The notes below the pieces were generated by a model. The model did not search any database and had not been told where the DNA came from. It saw nothing but the letters and a program-made list of their open reading frames with translations. The translations under genes were made by a program, and so were the position numbers. DNA of 64,000 nucleotides from Shewanella indica (lineage in GTDB: Bacteria > Pseudomonadota > Gammaproteobacteria > Enterobacterales > Shewanellaceae). How positions within the stretch are numbered: the stretch's first letter is position 1; every line of letters begins with the position of its first letter. Shown in pieces: positions 16,335-25,782 of the stretch. Location: NCBI RefSeq assembly GCF_002836975.1, contig NZ_NIJK01000044.1, forward strand, positions 1-64,000. Direction: 5' to 3'.

Positions 16335-18443
16335 CTACCCGAACAGCAAACCATCATAGGGGCCTGACTGATCCTCTTTGGCCATATGGTAAATACTGAC
16401 AGTAAACTGCGTCCCCTTACCCAGAGTCGAGCTGACCTCTATGGTGCCGCCAATACGTTTGATAATACCGTAGCTCAGCGACAAGCCCAGCCCGGTACCA
16501 TCCTTACGGGTGGTATAGAAAGGATCGAATATCCGGCTCAACTGCTCCTGCGGGATCCCTGAACCTTCATCTTCAATCTCTATCTTGATCCCCACAGGTT
16601 CATCCTGCTCCACCCAGTCATAGGTGCGGATCCAGATCCGCCCCTTGCCATCCATAGCATGAGCGGCGTTGACCACCAGATTGATCAACACCTGCAGTAA
16701 TTGTGGACGATTCACCTGCACCGGATAACTGGCGTTCAGCTCAGGCAACAACACCACTTCCTGCTTACCCAATGAGTGACGCACCAGCAGCTGCATCTCT
16801 TCAATAATAGGTGTGATTTGATGCATCTCCAGCGGCGCATTGAATTCACCGGGACGACTGTACTGCAGCAAGCTGCGAATAATTGTACTGATACGGCCTA
16901 CCTGCTGGATGATGAGGTCTATTTCCTCCTCAACGACCTCAGCGTTGTCACCAAGCTCCACCCGCAGCAGTTCCATATTACCGAGGATTACGGCGGTCGG
17001 ATTATTGATCTCATGGGCAATCCCAGCGGTCAATTCCCCTAGGGCGGTCAGTTTTTCATTGGTCACCAACTGCTGACGGGTTTCGTTCAGCAATTGTACG
17101 TTGCGCTGCAACTCTTCGGTTTTTTCCTGCAGGCTACGGGTACGTTCCTCGACCTTCATCTCCAATTGCTCGGCTGCCGCTTGAATTTGCGCATTGCGGC
17201 GCTGCAACAAATCGAGCATACGGTCAAACTGCTCTGCCAGGTTGGCCAGCTCATTGTCTCTATCCAGTCCCAGCTCACCAATGCGCAGGTTACGCCCGGA
17301 CTGCACCGCTTTAACCACTTGATGAATTCGTTCAATCGGTTGCAATAAACTGTAAGCGCCGCGATAAACCAAAAGTCCGGAAACCAGCAACACCAACATC
17401 AAAATGGTGCCCAACTCTATGATATTAAGCAGATAGTTGTGGATAAAAGGCGACTCGGAAAACCCGGAATAGATCATGCCTATCCGTTGACCGCGGATAT
17501 CGGTCAACGGCGCATAGGCCGAGATAAACCAGTCATTGTAAACAAAGGCTCTATCAACCCAGAGTTGGCCTTTGACCAACACCTGCTGACGTACCTCCTC
17601 CGACACCAGTGTGCCCAATGCCCGGCCGCGATTCTCATCTTCTTTGGGGAAGAAATGCAGAGGCACATTGGTGCTGATACGGATATTGTCGAGGAAGATG
17701 GTCACAGTGCCTATGGAACGTTCCGGCAGTGTGCCCTTGTCATAGACCAGATCGCGAATATGATCGACGATGCGAGTGTTGCGGTTAAACAGGATCCCAC
17801 CATCCAGATACCAACCGATCTTGCCGTTTTCATCGGCTACCGGCAGCAGGCTGCGGCTGAGCATACCCCGCTCTTCAACTTCCCTATCGGGATTTTGTGC
17901 CCTCAAGGTCATTTTCACCGGGATCTTGGCACGTTCGGCCAACTCGGGATCGATTCGCGCCAGCCGCGAGCTGGAGAGTACCATCAACCCGGAATAGGCG
18001 CTTTGTCCCTGAACCAAGGGCAGCATCTGCCGCAAGTCCGGATCGGCCGCCGCATCGGCGATTCTAACCAGACGCAAAAAATCGAGATCCAATGCTTTGC
18101 GTTGCTGATCCAGAAAAACATTGAGCTCTTTCTGCTTCAGCTGTTTACCTTCGAGTATCGAGCGAAAGTGGGTCTGGAAATCGAAGGACTGCATCACATG
18201 TTCCAGCTGTTTTTCCTGGCGCTCCTGCACGGCATCCAAGGTGTTATTGGCCACGGTCAGGTCTGCTTTGACCTTCATAAACAGCTGTTTGCCTGTATAG
18301 CTGATGTTCCAGTAAATGGTGATAAACACCAGGCTCACCAGTGTCAGCAAGATGGGCAACAGAGTCAGGATCAGAATGCGATAACGCACCTTTGCCTGTA
18401 GCTGCTGCCAGCTCAGGCCAAAGAGCCGTTTGAACAGTGACAA
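16335..18443 (-). CDS. Membrane-bound sensor histidine kinase (NtrB/DctB-like)
   Basis: 702 aa. A membrane segment at about 24-46, a long periplasmic sensor domain (about 47-345, double-Cache-like in size), a second membrane segment near 348-368, a HAMP linker (SLLQPIERIHQVVKAVQSG), a coiled coil at about 405-455, then a kinase core: H-box GELTAGIAHEINNP with phospho-acceptor H477, N-box NLVVNAAHAMDG, G1 EDEGSGIP and G2 GTGLGLSLS. It is separated by 2 bp from the upstream response-regulator gene, so the pair is one operon. The neighbouring tungstate genes suggest an oxyanion or related signal, but this is inference. Confidence 0.9.
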   Translation of the reverse strand: MSLFKRLFGLSWQQLQAKVRYRILILTLLPILLTLVSLVFITIYWNISYTGKQLFMKVKADLTVANNTLDAVQERQEKQLEHVMQSFDFQTHFRSILEGKQLKQKELNVFLDQQRKALDLDFLRLVRIADAAADPDLRQMLPLVQGQSAYSGLMVLSSSRLARIDPELAERAKIPVKMTLRAQNPDREVEERGMLSRSLLPVADENGKIGWYLDGGILFNRNTRIVDHIRDLVYDKGTLPERSIGTVTIFLDNIRISTNVPLHFFPKEDENRGRALGTLVSEEVRQQVLVKGQLWVDRAFVYNDWFISAYAPLTDIRGQRIGMIYSGFSESPFIHNYLLNIIELGTILMLVLLVSGLLVYRGAYSLLQPIERIHQVVKAVQSGRNLRIGELGLDRDNELANLAEQFDRMLDLLQRRNAQIQAAAEQLEMKVEERTRSLQEKTEELQRNVQLLNETRQQLVTNEKLTALGELTAGIAHEINNPTAVILGNMELLRVELGDNAEVVEEEIDLIIQQVGRISTIIRSLLQYSRPGEFNAPLEMHQITPIIEEMQLLVRHSLGKQEVVLLPELNASYPVQVNRPQLLQVLINLVVNAAHAMDGKGRIWIRTYDWVEQDEPVGIKIEIEDEGSGIPQEQLSRIFDPFYTTRKDGTGLGLSLSYGIIKRIGGTIEVSSTLGKGTQFTVSIYHMAKEDQSGPYDGLLFG

Positions 18444-18445
18444 GC

Positions 18446-19828
18446 TCAGACCTCCGACTCGCAGTCAAACCACTCTTTGTATTTACGATCCAGTGTCTTG
18501 CGAGACACTCCCAGCACCCGGGCTGCCGCCGACTTGTTGCCTCCGTGGGAGTCAACCACGGCGGTGACATGGTCTTTCTCCACATCCTTGAGCGCCCAGT
18601 CGTGGGGATAGCCAGGCTGAGCATTCAGTTCGGCCTTGGGCTGTTCTTTCCAGTATTCCGCCGGTGGCTTACCGAGCAGAATGCAGCGCTCTATCATGTT
18701 ACGCAATTCGCGGATATTCCCCGGCCACTGATGTTGCTGCAGTTTGAGCAGGTCCTCATGGCTCCAGACCACCTCTTTCACCCCGAGCTCTGCGGCCAAC
18801 TGACGGGTAAAATGATGGGTCAATTCCACCACATCATCCGGCCTTTCCCGCAATGGCGGGATCACTATGTCGAGCACATTGAGACGGTAAAAGAGATCGC
18901 GGCGAAAATGCCCGGCTTCAACCTCTTCGGCCAGTTTACGGTTGGTTGCCGCTATCACCCGAACATCAATATTGACTTCTTTCTCGCTGCCAACCGGACG
19001 AATCGCTTTTTGTTCCAGCACCCGCAGTAAGGCCGTCTGCATTTTCAGCGGCATTTCCCCGATCTCATCGAGGAAGATGGTGCCGCCGGAGGCAAAACTA
19101 AATAAGCCTTCCCTATTGCCCTTGGCGCCGGTAAAGGAACCTGCAGTATGACCAAAGAGTTCACTTTCCAGCAACTCTGGGGCAATGGCGCCGCAGTTAA
19201 CCGGTACAAAGGGGCCCTGACGACCACTGAGCAGGTGAAGTTGCCTGGCCACCAGCTCCTTGCCCGTGCCGGACTCGCCTTCGATAAGCACTACGGCATT
19301 GGTCGGTGCCACTCGCTCAATCACCCGCTTGACCTCCATCATGGCATCACTGTTGCCTATGATGGTGGAGGAGTAGCCGCTGGACACTTCCCGGCGCAGC
19401 ATCAGGTTTTCCCGCTTCAATAAGCGCCGCTCGATGCAGCGATCGACCGCCTTCATCATCTGCTCAAGATGAAAGGGCTTCATGATGAAGTCGGAAGCGC
19501 CGGCCCTAAGTGCCTGAATAGCCACTTCCATATCGGCATAGCCCGTCATAAAGATGATGTCGGAACGCCGCTCTTGATCATCCAGCGCCTCACGCCACTC
19601 AATACCTGAGCGGCCGGGCAGACGTATATCCACAATCAGCAGATCGAAGTGACAACGGCTTCGCAGTTGTTCAGCTTCTTCTATGCTGGCGGCGGTTTCT
19701 ACCAGGGCAAATTTCTTTGCCAGCGCTTTGTTGAGGAAACTGCGCATACCGGGCTCGTCGTCGACGATCAACACGGACACGGCAGAAGGCATTGGCTTAG
19801 ACTTAAGTGGCTTTTCTATCTGGCTCAT
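18446..19828 (-). CDS. NtrC-family sigma-54-dependent response regulator
   Basis: 460 aa. A receiver domain (about 15-130) with acidic pocket D23 D24 and phospho-acceptor D67 (LLIVDIRLPG), a central AAA+ sigma-54 activation domain (Walker A GESGTGKE, Walker B GGTIFLDEIGEMP), and a C-terminal Fis-type helix-turn-helix (NKSAAARVLGVSRKTLDRKY). The sigma-54 contact loop reads GSFTGA rather than the usual GAFTGA. ATG 19828 was chosen; ATG 19876 is an alternative, and neither has a strong ribosome site. It is transcribed away from tupA, whose upstream region holds a sigma-54 promoter, so tupABC is its most likely target. Confidence 0.9.
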   Translation of the reverse strand: MSQIEKPLKSKPMPSAVSVLIVDDEPGMRSFLNKALAKKFALVETAASIEEAEQLRSRCHFDLLIVDIRLPGRSGIEWREALDDQERRSDIIFMTGYADMEVAIQALRAGASDFIMKPFHLEQMMKAVDRCIERRLLKRENLMLRREVSSGYSSTIIGNSDAMMEVKRVIERVAPTNAVVLIEGESGTGKELVARQLHLLSGRQGPFVPVNCGAIAPELLESELFGHTAGSFTGAKGNREGLFSFASGGTIFLDEIGEMPLKMQTALLRVLEQKAIRPVGSEKEVNIDVRVIAATNRKLAEEVEAGHFRRDLFYRLNVLDIVIPPLRERPDDVVELTHHFTRQLAAELGVKEVVWSHEDLLKLQQHQWPGNIRELRNMIERCILLGKPPAEYWKEQPKAELNAQPGYPHDWALKDVEKDHVTAVVDSHGGNKSAAARVLGVSRKTLDRKYKEWFDCESEV

Positions 19829-19956
19829 ATTGTCGGCTTCAGGACATTTTGACTCAATTGAAATAGATTCTATCATTGATACGGTAAAAATTGGTCACTA
19901 TGAACCAGCGAAAAAGCCGATTGGGACAATTTGTCTGACACTTATTTACCAAGCTT

Positions 19957-19982
19957 GGGATCCAGTTCACATATTGGATCCC
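19957..19982. promoter_or_regulatory. Candidate activator site upstream of tupA
   Basis: GGGATCCA (19957-19964) and TGGATCCC (19975-19982) form a perfect 8-bp inverted repeat with a 10-bp spacer, centred about 70 bp upstream of the predicted tupA transcription start. Size and position suit a dimeric NtrC-type activator. Confidence 0.5.
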
Positions 19983-20013
19983 TCAATATCGGTTTATAGC
20001 TGACATTCATCTT

Positions 20014-20028
20014 TGGCACCCAAATTGC
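20014..20028 (+). promoter_or_regulatory. Sigma-54 (-24/-12) promoter of tupABC
   Basis: TGGCAC-CCAAA-TTGC, followed by TTT, matches the sigma-54 consensus TGGCACG-N4-TTGCW with the required GG and GC spaced by 10 bp. The start of transcription would be near 20040, 70 nt before tupA. Confidence 0.85.
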
Positions 20029-20108
20029 TTTATTGGGTGCGAGTACAAGGCCGTGGCCCGCTGGCTTATGGGTTCGGCACACTTATAAAATCATGCCAAG
20101 GAGCAATA

Positions 20109-20921
20109 ATGTTGAACTTGAAACAACTGCTGGGTCTTGCCATTGCGGCAGGCCTGATGATCTCTGCCCCGGCTTCCGCTCAGGAAACCATCAAGCTGGC
20201 CACCACCACAAGTACTGAAAACTCAGGTCTGCTGGGTTACCTGCTGCCAAAATTCGAATCTGAATCAGGTTACAAGGTACAGGTGATCGCCACAGGTACA
20301 GGTAAAGCCCTGAAACTGGGTACCCAAGGTGACGTGGATCTGGTGATGACTCACGCTCCTGGCGCAGAAGCCAAGTTCGTTGCCGACGGTTTCGGTGTTG
20401 AACCTCGCGGTATCATGGAAAACGACTTTGTTGTCCTAGGCCCAAAGAACGACCCTGCCAAGGCTCGTGACAGCAAGAATGCCGAAGAAGCCTTCGCCAA
20501 AATCGCCAAGTCAGGCGTACCTTTCGTATCCCGTGGTGATGACTCAGGTACTCACAAGAAAGAACTGTTGATCTGGAAAGCCGCCAACGTGACTCCAGAC
20601 TTCAAAGGCTATACTTCTGTAGGTCAAGGCATGGGTAAAACCCTGCTGATGGCTAATGAACTGCAAGGTTACACCCTGTCTGACCGTGGTACTTTCGTGG
20701 CTTACAAAGCCAAACTGGACCTGAGTATCGACTTCGACGGCGGCGCCACTCTGGCCAACCCTTATCAGGTTATCCTGATCAACCCTGCCAAATACCCTGA
20801 TCTGAATCACAAAGGTGCACGTGCCTTCAGTGATTGGTTGATTAGCAAAGAAGCACAAAGCATGATCAACAGCTATAAAGTTCAAGGTGAACAACTGTTC
20901 AAGGCAACTTACGGCAAATGA
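20109..20921 (+). CDS. tupA: Tungstate ABC transporter substrate-binding protein
   Basis: 270 aa. Periplasmic tungstate-binding protein. Signal peptide MLNLKQLLGLAIAAGLMISAPASAQ, then ETIKLATTTSTENSG, whose TTTS segment contacts the oxyanion in TupA, and ATGTGKALKLGTQGDVDLVMTHAP, a hallmark of the family. SRGDDSGTHKKE is a further ligand block. The ATG at 20109 follows AAGGAG at good spacing. Its stop overlaps the tupB start (ATGA). Family members prefer tungstate over molybdate; preference here is inferred from sequence only. Expression is probably sigma-54 dependent. Confidence 0.9.
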   Translation: MLNLKQLLGLAIAAGLMISAPASAQETIKLATTTSTENSGLLGYLLPKFESESGYKVQVIATGTGKALKLGTQGDVDLVMTHAPGAEAKFVADGFGVEPRGIMENDFVVLGPKNDPAKARDSKNAEEAFAKIAKSGVPFVSRGDDSGTHKKELLIWKAANVTPDFKGYTSVGQGMGKTLLMANELQGYTLSDRGTFVAYKAKLDLSIDFDGGATLANPYQVILINPAKYPDLNHKGARAFSDWLISKEAQSMINSYKVQGEQLFKATYGK

Positions 20922-21625
20922 GTGAAGGCTGGTTAGCCCTTATACAGCAGGCCCTCGGCCTGCTGTTTTCCAGAGACCCCGAAGTCTGGTCTATTATCTC
21001 CGTCTCTTTCTCGGTATCTTTCGCGGCACTGCTGATCACCTTGCTGCCGTCCATGATACTGGGGTTCGCCCTGGCGTTTGTTCAGTTTCCCGGTCGCTGG
21101 CTGGTAACCAACCTGGTGCAAACCCTGCAATCCATTCCCACTGTGGTGGTTGGCCTGTTGGCTTATCTACTACTGACCCGTAACGGTGCCCTGGGCGACC
21201 TGCGCTGGCTCTTTACCCAAAAGGGGATGATCCTCGGGCAGATGATGATCTGCGCCCCGGTACTGATAGCCATGAGCCATGCCGCCTTCACCAGTGTCGA
21301 CCGCCGCGCCTGGGAAACCAGCCGCACCCTGGGTGCCAGTTGGAGCTCGGCTATCTGGGTGGTTTGCCGCGAGCTGAGAGTACCGCTGTTACTGGCGATT
21401 ATCGCCGCGTTTTCCCGTATCATTACCGAAGTCGGCTGTTCCATGATGGTTGGTGGCAATATAGCCCATGTTACCCGTAACATACCCACCGCGATTTCGC
21501 TGGAAACCAGTAAAGGGGACTTCGCCCAGGCCATAGCCCTTGGCTTGGTGCTGCTGGTGCTGGCACTGATACTGAATTTTGCTCTGGGTACTCTGCGCGG
21601 CAGGGCCAATCCCAGAAGTCATTAG
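20918..21625 (+). CDS. tupB: Tungstate ABC transporter permease
   Basis: 235 aa with about 5-6 membrane segments and a CysW/ModB-like permease loop (the EAA region near ETSRTLGASWSSAIWVVCRELRVP). Forms the membrane channel for the anion delivered by TupA. Start overlaps the tupA stop; the tupC start is 8 bp after its end. Confidence 0.9.
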   Translation: MSEGWLALIQQALGLLFSRDPEVWSIISVSFSVSFAALLITLLPSMILGFALAFVQFPGRWLVTNLVQTLQSIPTVVVGLLAYLLLTRNGALGDLRWLFTQKGMILGQMMICAPVLIAMSHAAFTSVDRRAWETSRTLGASWSSAIWVVCRELRVPLLLAIIAAFSRIITEVGCSMMVGGNIAHVTRNIPTAISLETSKGDFAQAIALGLVLLVLALILNFALGTLRGRANPRSH

Positions 21626-21633
21626 GACGCTTG

Positions 21634-22341
21634 ATGATAAAGCTGATAGCCCAAGATCTTGAGATGCGTTTTGGTGAACGCCTGTTATTTCGCGCCCGGC
21701 AACTGGAGTTTTGCCAGGGCGAAGTCATCTATCTGCAAGGTGACAATGGCTGCGGTAAAACCACTCTGATGAAGCTGCTGGCCGGCTTACTCAAGCCCAG
21801 CGCCGGTACCATCTATACCCAAGGATTTCCAGCTGCGCCCTGGTGGCGAGGTGATACCTTGCTCGGCAAGGCTATTTACCTGCATCAGCACCCATACCTA
21901 TTTGAAGGCAGTGTCAGCTACAATCTGCAACTGGCGCAGAAATACAGCAGCCTGGATAAAGCCGAGCAGCGCACTAGGATGCAAAGCGCGATAGAAAATG
22001 CCCAATTGGGGAAACTGCTCAAGACTAACGCCTCAACGTTATCCGGCGGCGAACGGCAACGGCTGGCACTGGCCAGAGCCTGGCTGTTGAAACCCAAGTT
22101 ACTCATGCTCGATGAGCCCATATCCAATATGGACAGGGCATCGCAGCAAACCGTTTTTGCTATGATTGCCGAATTAAAGCAACAAGGTACTGGGCTGCTG
22201 ATCAGTAGCCACCAGCACTCAGAGCTGACAGCACTTTGTCACCAACATTGGCATATAGAATCACAACAACTGACAACCTCAGCCAATTTGAGACTGGCCA
22301 CGGAAGAACTGCAGGAGGAGAACTATGTCGCAGCGCATTGA
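21634..22341 (+). CDS. tupC: Tungstate ABC transporter ATP-binding protein
   Basis: 235 aa. ABC ATPase with Walker [11 protein letters not shown]-loop near [11 protein letters not shown], signature [14 protein letters not shown], Walker B LLMLDEP and H-loop SSHQHSE. ATG 21634 is used (AGGA 7 nt upstream) rather than the adjacent TTG. The 3-prime end overlaps mobA by 17 bp, tying tungstate uptake to the cofactor genes. Confidence 0.9.
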   Translation: MIKLIAQDLEMRFGERLLFRARQLEFCQGEVIYLQGDNGCGKTTLMKLLAGLLKPSAGTIYTQGFPAAPWWRGDTLLGKAIYLHQHPYLFEGSVSYNLQLAQKYSSLDKAEQRTRMQSAIENAQLGKLLKTNASTLSGGERQRLALARAWLLKPKLLMLDEPISNMDRASQQTVFAMIAELKQQGTGLLISSHQHSELTALCHQHWHIESQQLTTSANLRLATEELQEENYVAAH

Positions 22342-22918
22342 TGCGGTAATACTCGCCGGAGGCATGGCCAGGCGTATGGGCGGAGAAGACAAAGGACTGG
22401 TAGATCTGCTGGGGCGTCCCATGATTGCCCATGTTATCGACAGGGTAAAACCTCAGGTGAATCAGATCCTGATCAACGCCAACCGCAATCAAACACGTTA
22501 TGCTGAGTTCGGTTTTCCAGTCATTGCCGACCTGGAACAGGGCTATCCCGGGCCGTTGGCAGGGATGATCAGCGCCCTGGACAAAACAGACGCCGATCTG
22601 CTGTTAGTGGTGCCCTGCGACTGCCCTTTGCTGCCCAAAGACCTGGTTGAGCGCATGGCGCAAAAACTATTGGCATCAGAAGCGGATCTCGCCGTGGCAT
22701 CCGACGGCGAGCGGGAGCAGCCAGTGGTTATGCTGCTCAAACCGACGGTGAGAGATTCGATGCAGGCGTTTCTCGATTCAGGCAGGCGCCGTATTGATCT
22801 CTGGTACAGTGAGCACCCGGTAGTGGTTGAATCATTCGCCGATCAACCCAACGCCTTTATTAACGTCAACACCAACGAACAAAAACAACAACTCGCGGCG
22901 GAAATATCCCAAGCTTAA
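22325..22918 (+). CDS. mobA: Molybdenum cofactor guanylyltransferase
   Basis: 197 aa. Attaches GMP to molybdopterin to form the guanine dinucleotide cofactor used by DMSO-reductase-family enzymes. The N-terminal nucleotide-binding motif [17 protein letters not shown] and the PCDCPLLP segment are diagnostic. Start ATG follows GGAGGAG, inside the end of tupC. Confidence 0.95.
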   Translation: MSQRIDAVILAGGMARRMGGEDKGLVDLLGRPMIAHVIDRVKPQVNQILINANRNQTRYAEFGFPVIADLEQGYPGPLAGMISALDKTDADLLLVVPCDCPLLPKDLVERMAQKLLASEADLAVASDGEREQPVVMLLKPTVRDSMQAFLDSGRRRIDLWYSEHPVVVESFADQPNAFINVNTNEQKQQLAAEISQA

Positions 22919-22927
22919 GAGGTTTTT

Positions 22928-24733
22928 ATGAGCACTGTCTTTACCAATCCCCTGTCCATTCCCGTGTTGGGCTTCTGTGCCTATAGCGGCACAGGCAAGA
23001 CCACGCTGCTGAAGCAGTTGATCCCTGAACTGAATCGTCGTGGTTTGAGACTGGCAGTGATCAAACATGCCCATCACAACTTTGATATCGATGAGCCGGG
23101 TAAAGACAGCTATGAGATGCGCAAAGCCGGTGCCAGACAGATGTTGGTGGCCTCCCATGTACGTTGGGCCTTGATGACAGAAGATCCGCTGGACAGAGAT
23201 CCGGACCTGCTGCATCTACTCGGCCAACTGGAACAGGACAAGGCCGATCTGGTGTTGGTGGAAGGCTTCAAGAAACTGGCGCTGCCCAAGATTGAATTAC
23301 ACCGAGCCGCCCACGGCAAACCCTTTATCCATACCGAGGATCCCAATATCCTCGCAATAGCCTGCTGTGACGAAACCAAGCTGCCGGGGGAGATCCGCCG
23401 CCTGGATCTCAACAATGTGGCGCAAATCGCTGACTTTGTGCAGCAGTATGTTCGCGATTATCGCCCCGAATCCAAGCCCTCTTCAGCAAGAGCCCTGCCC
23501 TTAAGCGCCTGTGAGCTCGGCAGTGAACAGAATCTGTCGGTACGTCAAGGCATTGACCATATCCTGGAGCAAGTCAAACCCGTCACAGAGACAGAGCTGT
23601 TGACGCTCGATGAGGCCGACAATCGTATTCTGGCCCAGGATGCAATATCACCTGTGAATGTGCCACAGCAGACCAACTCGGCAATGGATGGTTACGCCTT
23701 CGCGTTTCAAGACAACATGTCACAACCCTTTGAGCTGAAAGGAGAAGTGCTGGCCGGTCATCAATATTCTGGCCAGTTGCAGCCGGGTGAAGCGGTACGA
23801 ATTATGACAGGTGCGCCGGTTCCTCTGGGTGCAGATACCATTCAACCCAGAGAGCTTGCCACTGAAACTGATGGCAAGGTCAGCTTCAGTGGCAAAATCT
23901 ACCGCGGCCAGCACGTGCGTCTGGCGGGTGAAGATATAGCCCAAGGCGCCGTTGCCCTAAGTGGTGGTACACGTTTGGGCGCTGCCGAGCAAGGCCTACT
24001 GGCTTCGCTGGGACTGTTTGAGATGCCCCTCAAACGCCGCCCCAGAATTGCCGTATTCTCCACCGGCGATGAAGTCAGCCAACCCGGCACTGAGCTGAAG
24101 GCCAACTGCATCTACGACTCCAACCGCTATACCATCAAGGCGATGGCCAAGCGTCTGGGCTGTGAAGTGCTGGACTTGGGGATCATCGAAGACTCAGAAG
24201 CGGTTCTAAGCCAAACATTGAGCCAGGCGGCGACTCAGGCCGATGTGATCATCAGCTCGGGCGGGGTGTCTGTCGGCAATGCCGATTATATCAAGACAGT
24301 GCTGGCCAAGCTGGGAGAAATCAACTTCTGGCGTATCAATATGCGCCCGGGACGCCCATTGGCATTCGGTAAGATAGACCAAACATTGTTCTTCGGCTTG
24401 CCCGGCAACCCTGTGGCCGTGATGGTCTCTTTCCTGATGTTTGTTCAACCTGCATTGCGTAAACTGGCCGGTGAACCAAGCGGGCAACCAAGACTATTGC
24501 CGGCGATTGCCGATGAAGCCATGCGCAGCCGCAGCGGCCGCACCGAGTTTAGCCGCGGCATCATGACCCTGGGAGATGACGGCCAATTGCACGTACGCAC
24601 GACCGGTGCCCAGGGCTCAGGCATGCTCAGCTCCATGGTCAAGGCCAACTGCTTGGTGATTATAGGTGAGGCCGATGAACGCATAGAGGCGGGTGAAACC
24701 GTCTATGTACACCCGTTTGCAGACCTGCTCTGA
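22928..24733 (+). CDS. moeA: Fused MobB-MoeA molybdenum-cofactor protein
   Basis: 601 aa bifunctional protein. Residues 1 to about 170 are MobB, a GTP-binding partner of MobA: P-loop GFCAYSGTGKTTLL, KHAHHNFDIDEPGKDSY and LVEGFK. Residues from about 195 are MoeA, which inserts molybdate into adenylated molybdopterin: AMDGYAF, RIMTGAPVP, GDE and SSGGVSVGNADY blocks are visible, plus RPGRPLAFG and GLPGNPVAV. A linker of about 25 residues joins the halves. The start is 9 bp after mobA. Such fusions occur in related bacteria. In tungsten-using settings the same enzyme family can insert tungstate. Confidence 0.95.
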   Translation: MSTVFTNPLSIPVLGFCAYSGTGKTTLLKQLIPELNRRGLRLAVIKHAHHNFDIDEPGKDSYEMRKAGARQMLVASHVRWALMTEDPLDRDPDLLHLLGQLEQDKADLVLVEGFKKLALPKIELHRAAHGKPFIHTEDPNILAIACCDETKLPGEIRRLDLNNVAQIADFVQQYVRDYRPESKPSSARALPLSACELGSEQNLSVRQGIDHILEQVKPVTETELLTLDEADNRILAQDAISPVNVPQQTNSAMDGYAFAFQDNMSQPFELKGEVLAGHQYSGQLQPGEAVRIMTGAPVPLGADTIQPRELATETDGKVSFSGKIYRGQHVRLAGEDIAQGAVALSGGTRLGAAEQGLLASLGLFEMPLKRRPRIAVFSTGDEVSQPGTELKANCIYDSNRYTIKAMAKRLGCEVLDLGIIEDSEAVLSQTLSQAATQADVIISSGGVSVGNADYIKTVLAKLGEINFWRINMRPGRPLAFGKIDQTLFFGLPGNPVAVMVSFLMFVQPALRKLAGEPSGQPRLLPAIADEAMRSRSGRTEFSRGIMTLGDDGQLHVRTTGAQGSGMLSSMVKANCLVIIGEADERIEAGETVYVHPFADLL

Positions 24734-24741
24734 GGCTGCCC

Positions 24742-25728
24742 TTGAACAGCCTGAGTGACGGCTTTGGCCGCAAAATAGAGTATCTGCGCCTCTCCATTAC
24801 CGACAGGTGTGATTTTCGCTGCATCTATTGCATGAGTGAAGATCCCTGTTTTCTAGCGCGGGAACAGGTATTGAGCCTGGAGGAACTGGCTTTTATCGGC
24901 CGCGCCTTTACCGAGCTTGGCGTCAGCAAGATACGCCTCACCGGCGGCGAACCCTTGGTACGCAGCGATTGCGACCGTTTGGTGGCGCAGCTCGCGGCAT
25001 TACCCGGGCTCAAAGATCTTTCCATGACCAGCAACGGCTCCAGGCTGGCCAAACTGGCTCCGGCGCTGAAAGCCGCCGGCTTGAACCGCCTCAATATCAG
25101 CCTGGATACCCTAAAGAGCGAACTCTTCACCACCCTGACCCGCAACGGCAAGCTGGAGCGAGTGCTCAAGGGCATAGATGCCGCCAAGGCGGCCGGCTTT
25201 GACAGGATCAAGATCAACGCCGTGATCCTCAAGGGACGCAACGAAAACGAAATTATCGATCTGCTGGAGTATTGCCGTCAAAAGCAGCTGGATATCGCCT
25301 TTATCGAAGAGATGCCTCTGGGTGTGATGGAAGAGCGTTCTCTGCCAAGACACATGAGCAGCAGTGATGTCAGGGAAATTATCAATCAACGCTGGCCCTT
25401 GAGCCTGTCATCCAAGCGTACCGGCGGCCCGGCACGTTACTACAGCATGACCGACAGCCCTATCCATATAGGTTTTATTTCACCCCACAGCCATAACTTT
25501 TGCCATGAGTGCAACCGGGTCAGAGTCACGGCCGAAGGCCGCTTGCTGCTGTGCCTGGGGAATGAACACTCGCTGGATCTGAAGCAGATCATCCGCAGCC
25601 ATCCAGGTGACATAGACGTGTTGAAGCAAGCTATCTTAGAGGCGATTCAGCGCAAGCCCAAGGAGCATCACTTCGACGATCCCAATCAGGTGCAGATCCT
25701 GAGGTTTATGAACAGCACGGGTGGCTGA
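24742..25728 (+). CDS. moaA: GTP 3',8-cyclase (molybdenum cofactor step 1)
   Basis: 328 aa radical-SAM enzyme that starts molybdopterin synthesis by cyclising GTP. The N-terminal 4Fe-4S motif is CDFRCIYC, the SAM motif GGEP is present, and the second cluster ligands are in NFCHECNRVRVTAEGRLLLC. The protein ends in the Gly-Gly tail typical of MoaA. The start is TTG at 24742 with GAGG upstream; no ATG fits. It lies 8 bp after moeA and closes the operon. moaC, moaD and moaE are not in this window. Confidence 0.95.
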   Translation: MNSLSDGFGRKIEYLRLSITDRCDFRCIYCMSEDPCFLAREQVLSLEELAFIGRAFTELGVSKIRLTGGEPLVRSDCDRLVAQLAALPGLKDLSMTSNGSRLAKLAPALKAAGLNRLNISLDTLKSELFTTLTRNGKLERVLKGIDAAKAAGFDRIKINAVILKGRNENEIIDLLEYCRQKQLDIAFIEEMPLGVMEERSLPRHMSSSDVREIINQRWPLSLSSKRTGGPARYYSMTDSPIHIGFISPHSHNFCHECNRVRVTAEGRLLLCLGNEHSLDLKQIIRSHPGDIDVLKQAILEAIQRKPKEHHFDDPNQVQILRFMNSTGG

Positions 25729-25782
25729 TACCTGCCACCGTGCTACACTGGCGATTCGACCTCAATCAAACTATTTTTGCCC

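Noticed and set aside
16174..16359. 61-codon open frame across RyhB copy 2
   Set aside because: It begins inside the promoter and crosses the terminator. The RNA explains the conservation.
17439..18401. Long antisense frame (320 codons) over the histidine kinase gene
   Set aside because: Composition is that of a shadow of the kinase gene. The kinase frame has complete catalytic motifs.
19829..20108. Molybdenum-cofactor riboswitch upstream of tupA
   Set aside because: Considered because of the cofactor genes. The only structures are two simple inverted repeats, explained by an activator site and the sigma-54 element; no moco motif was seen.
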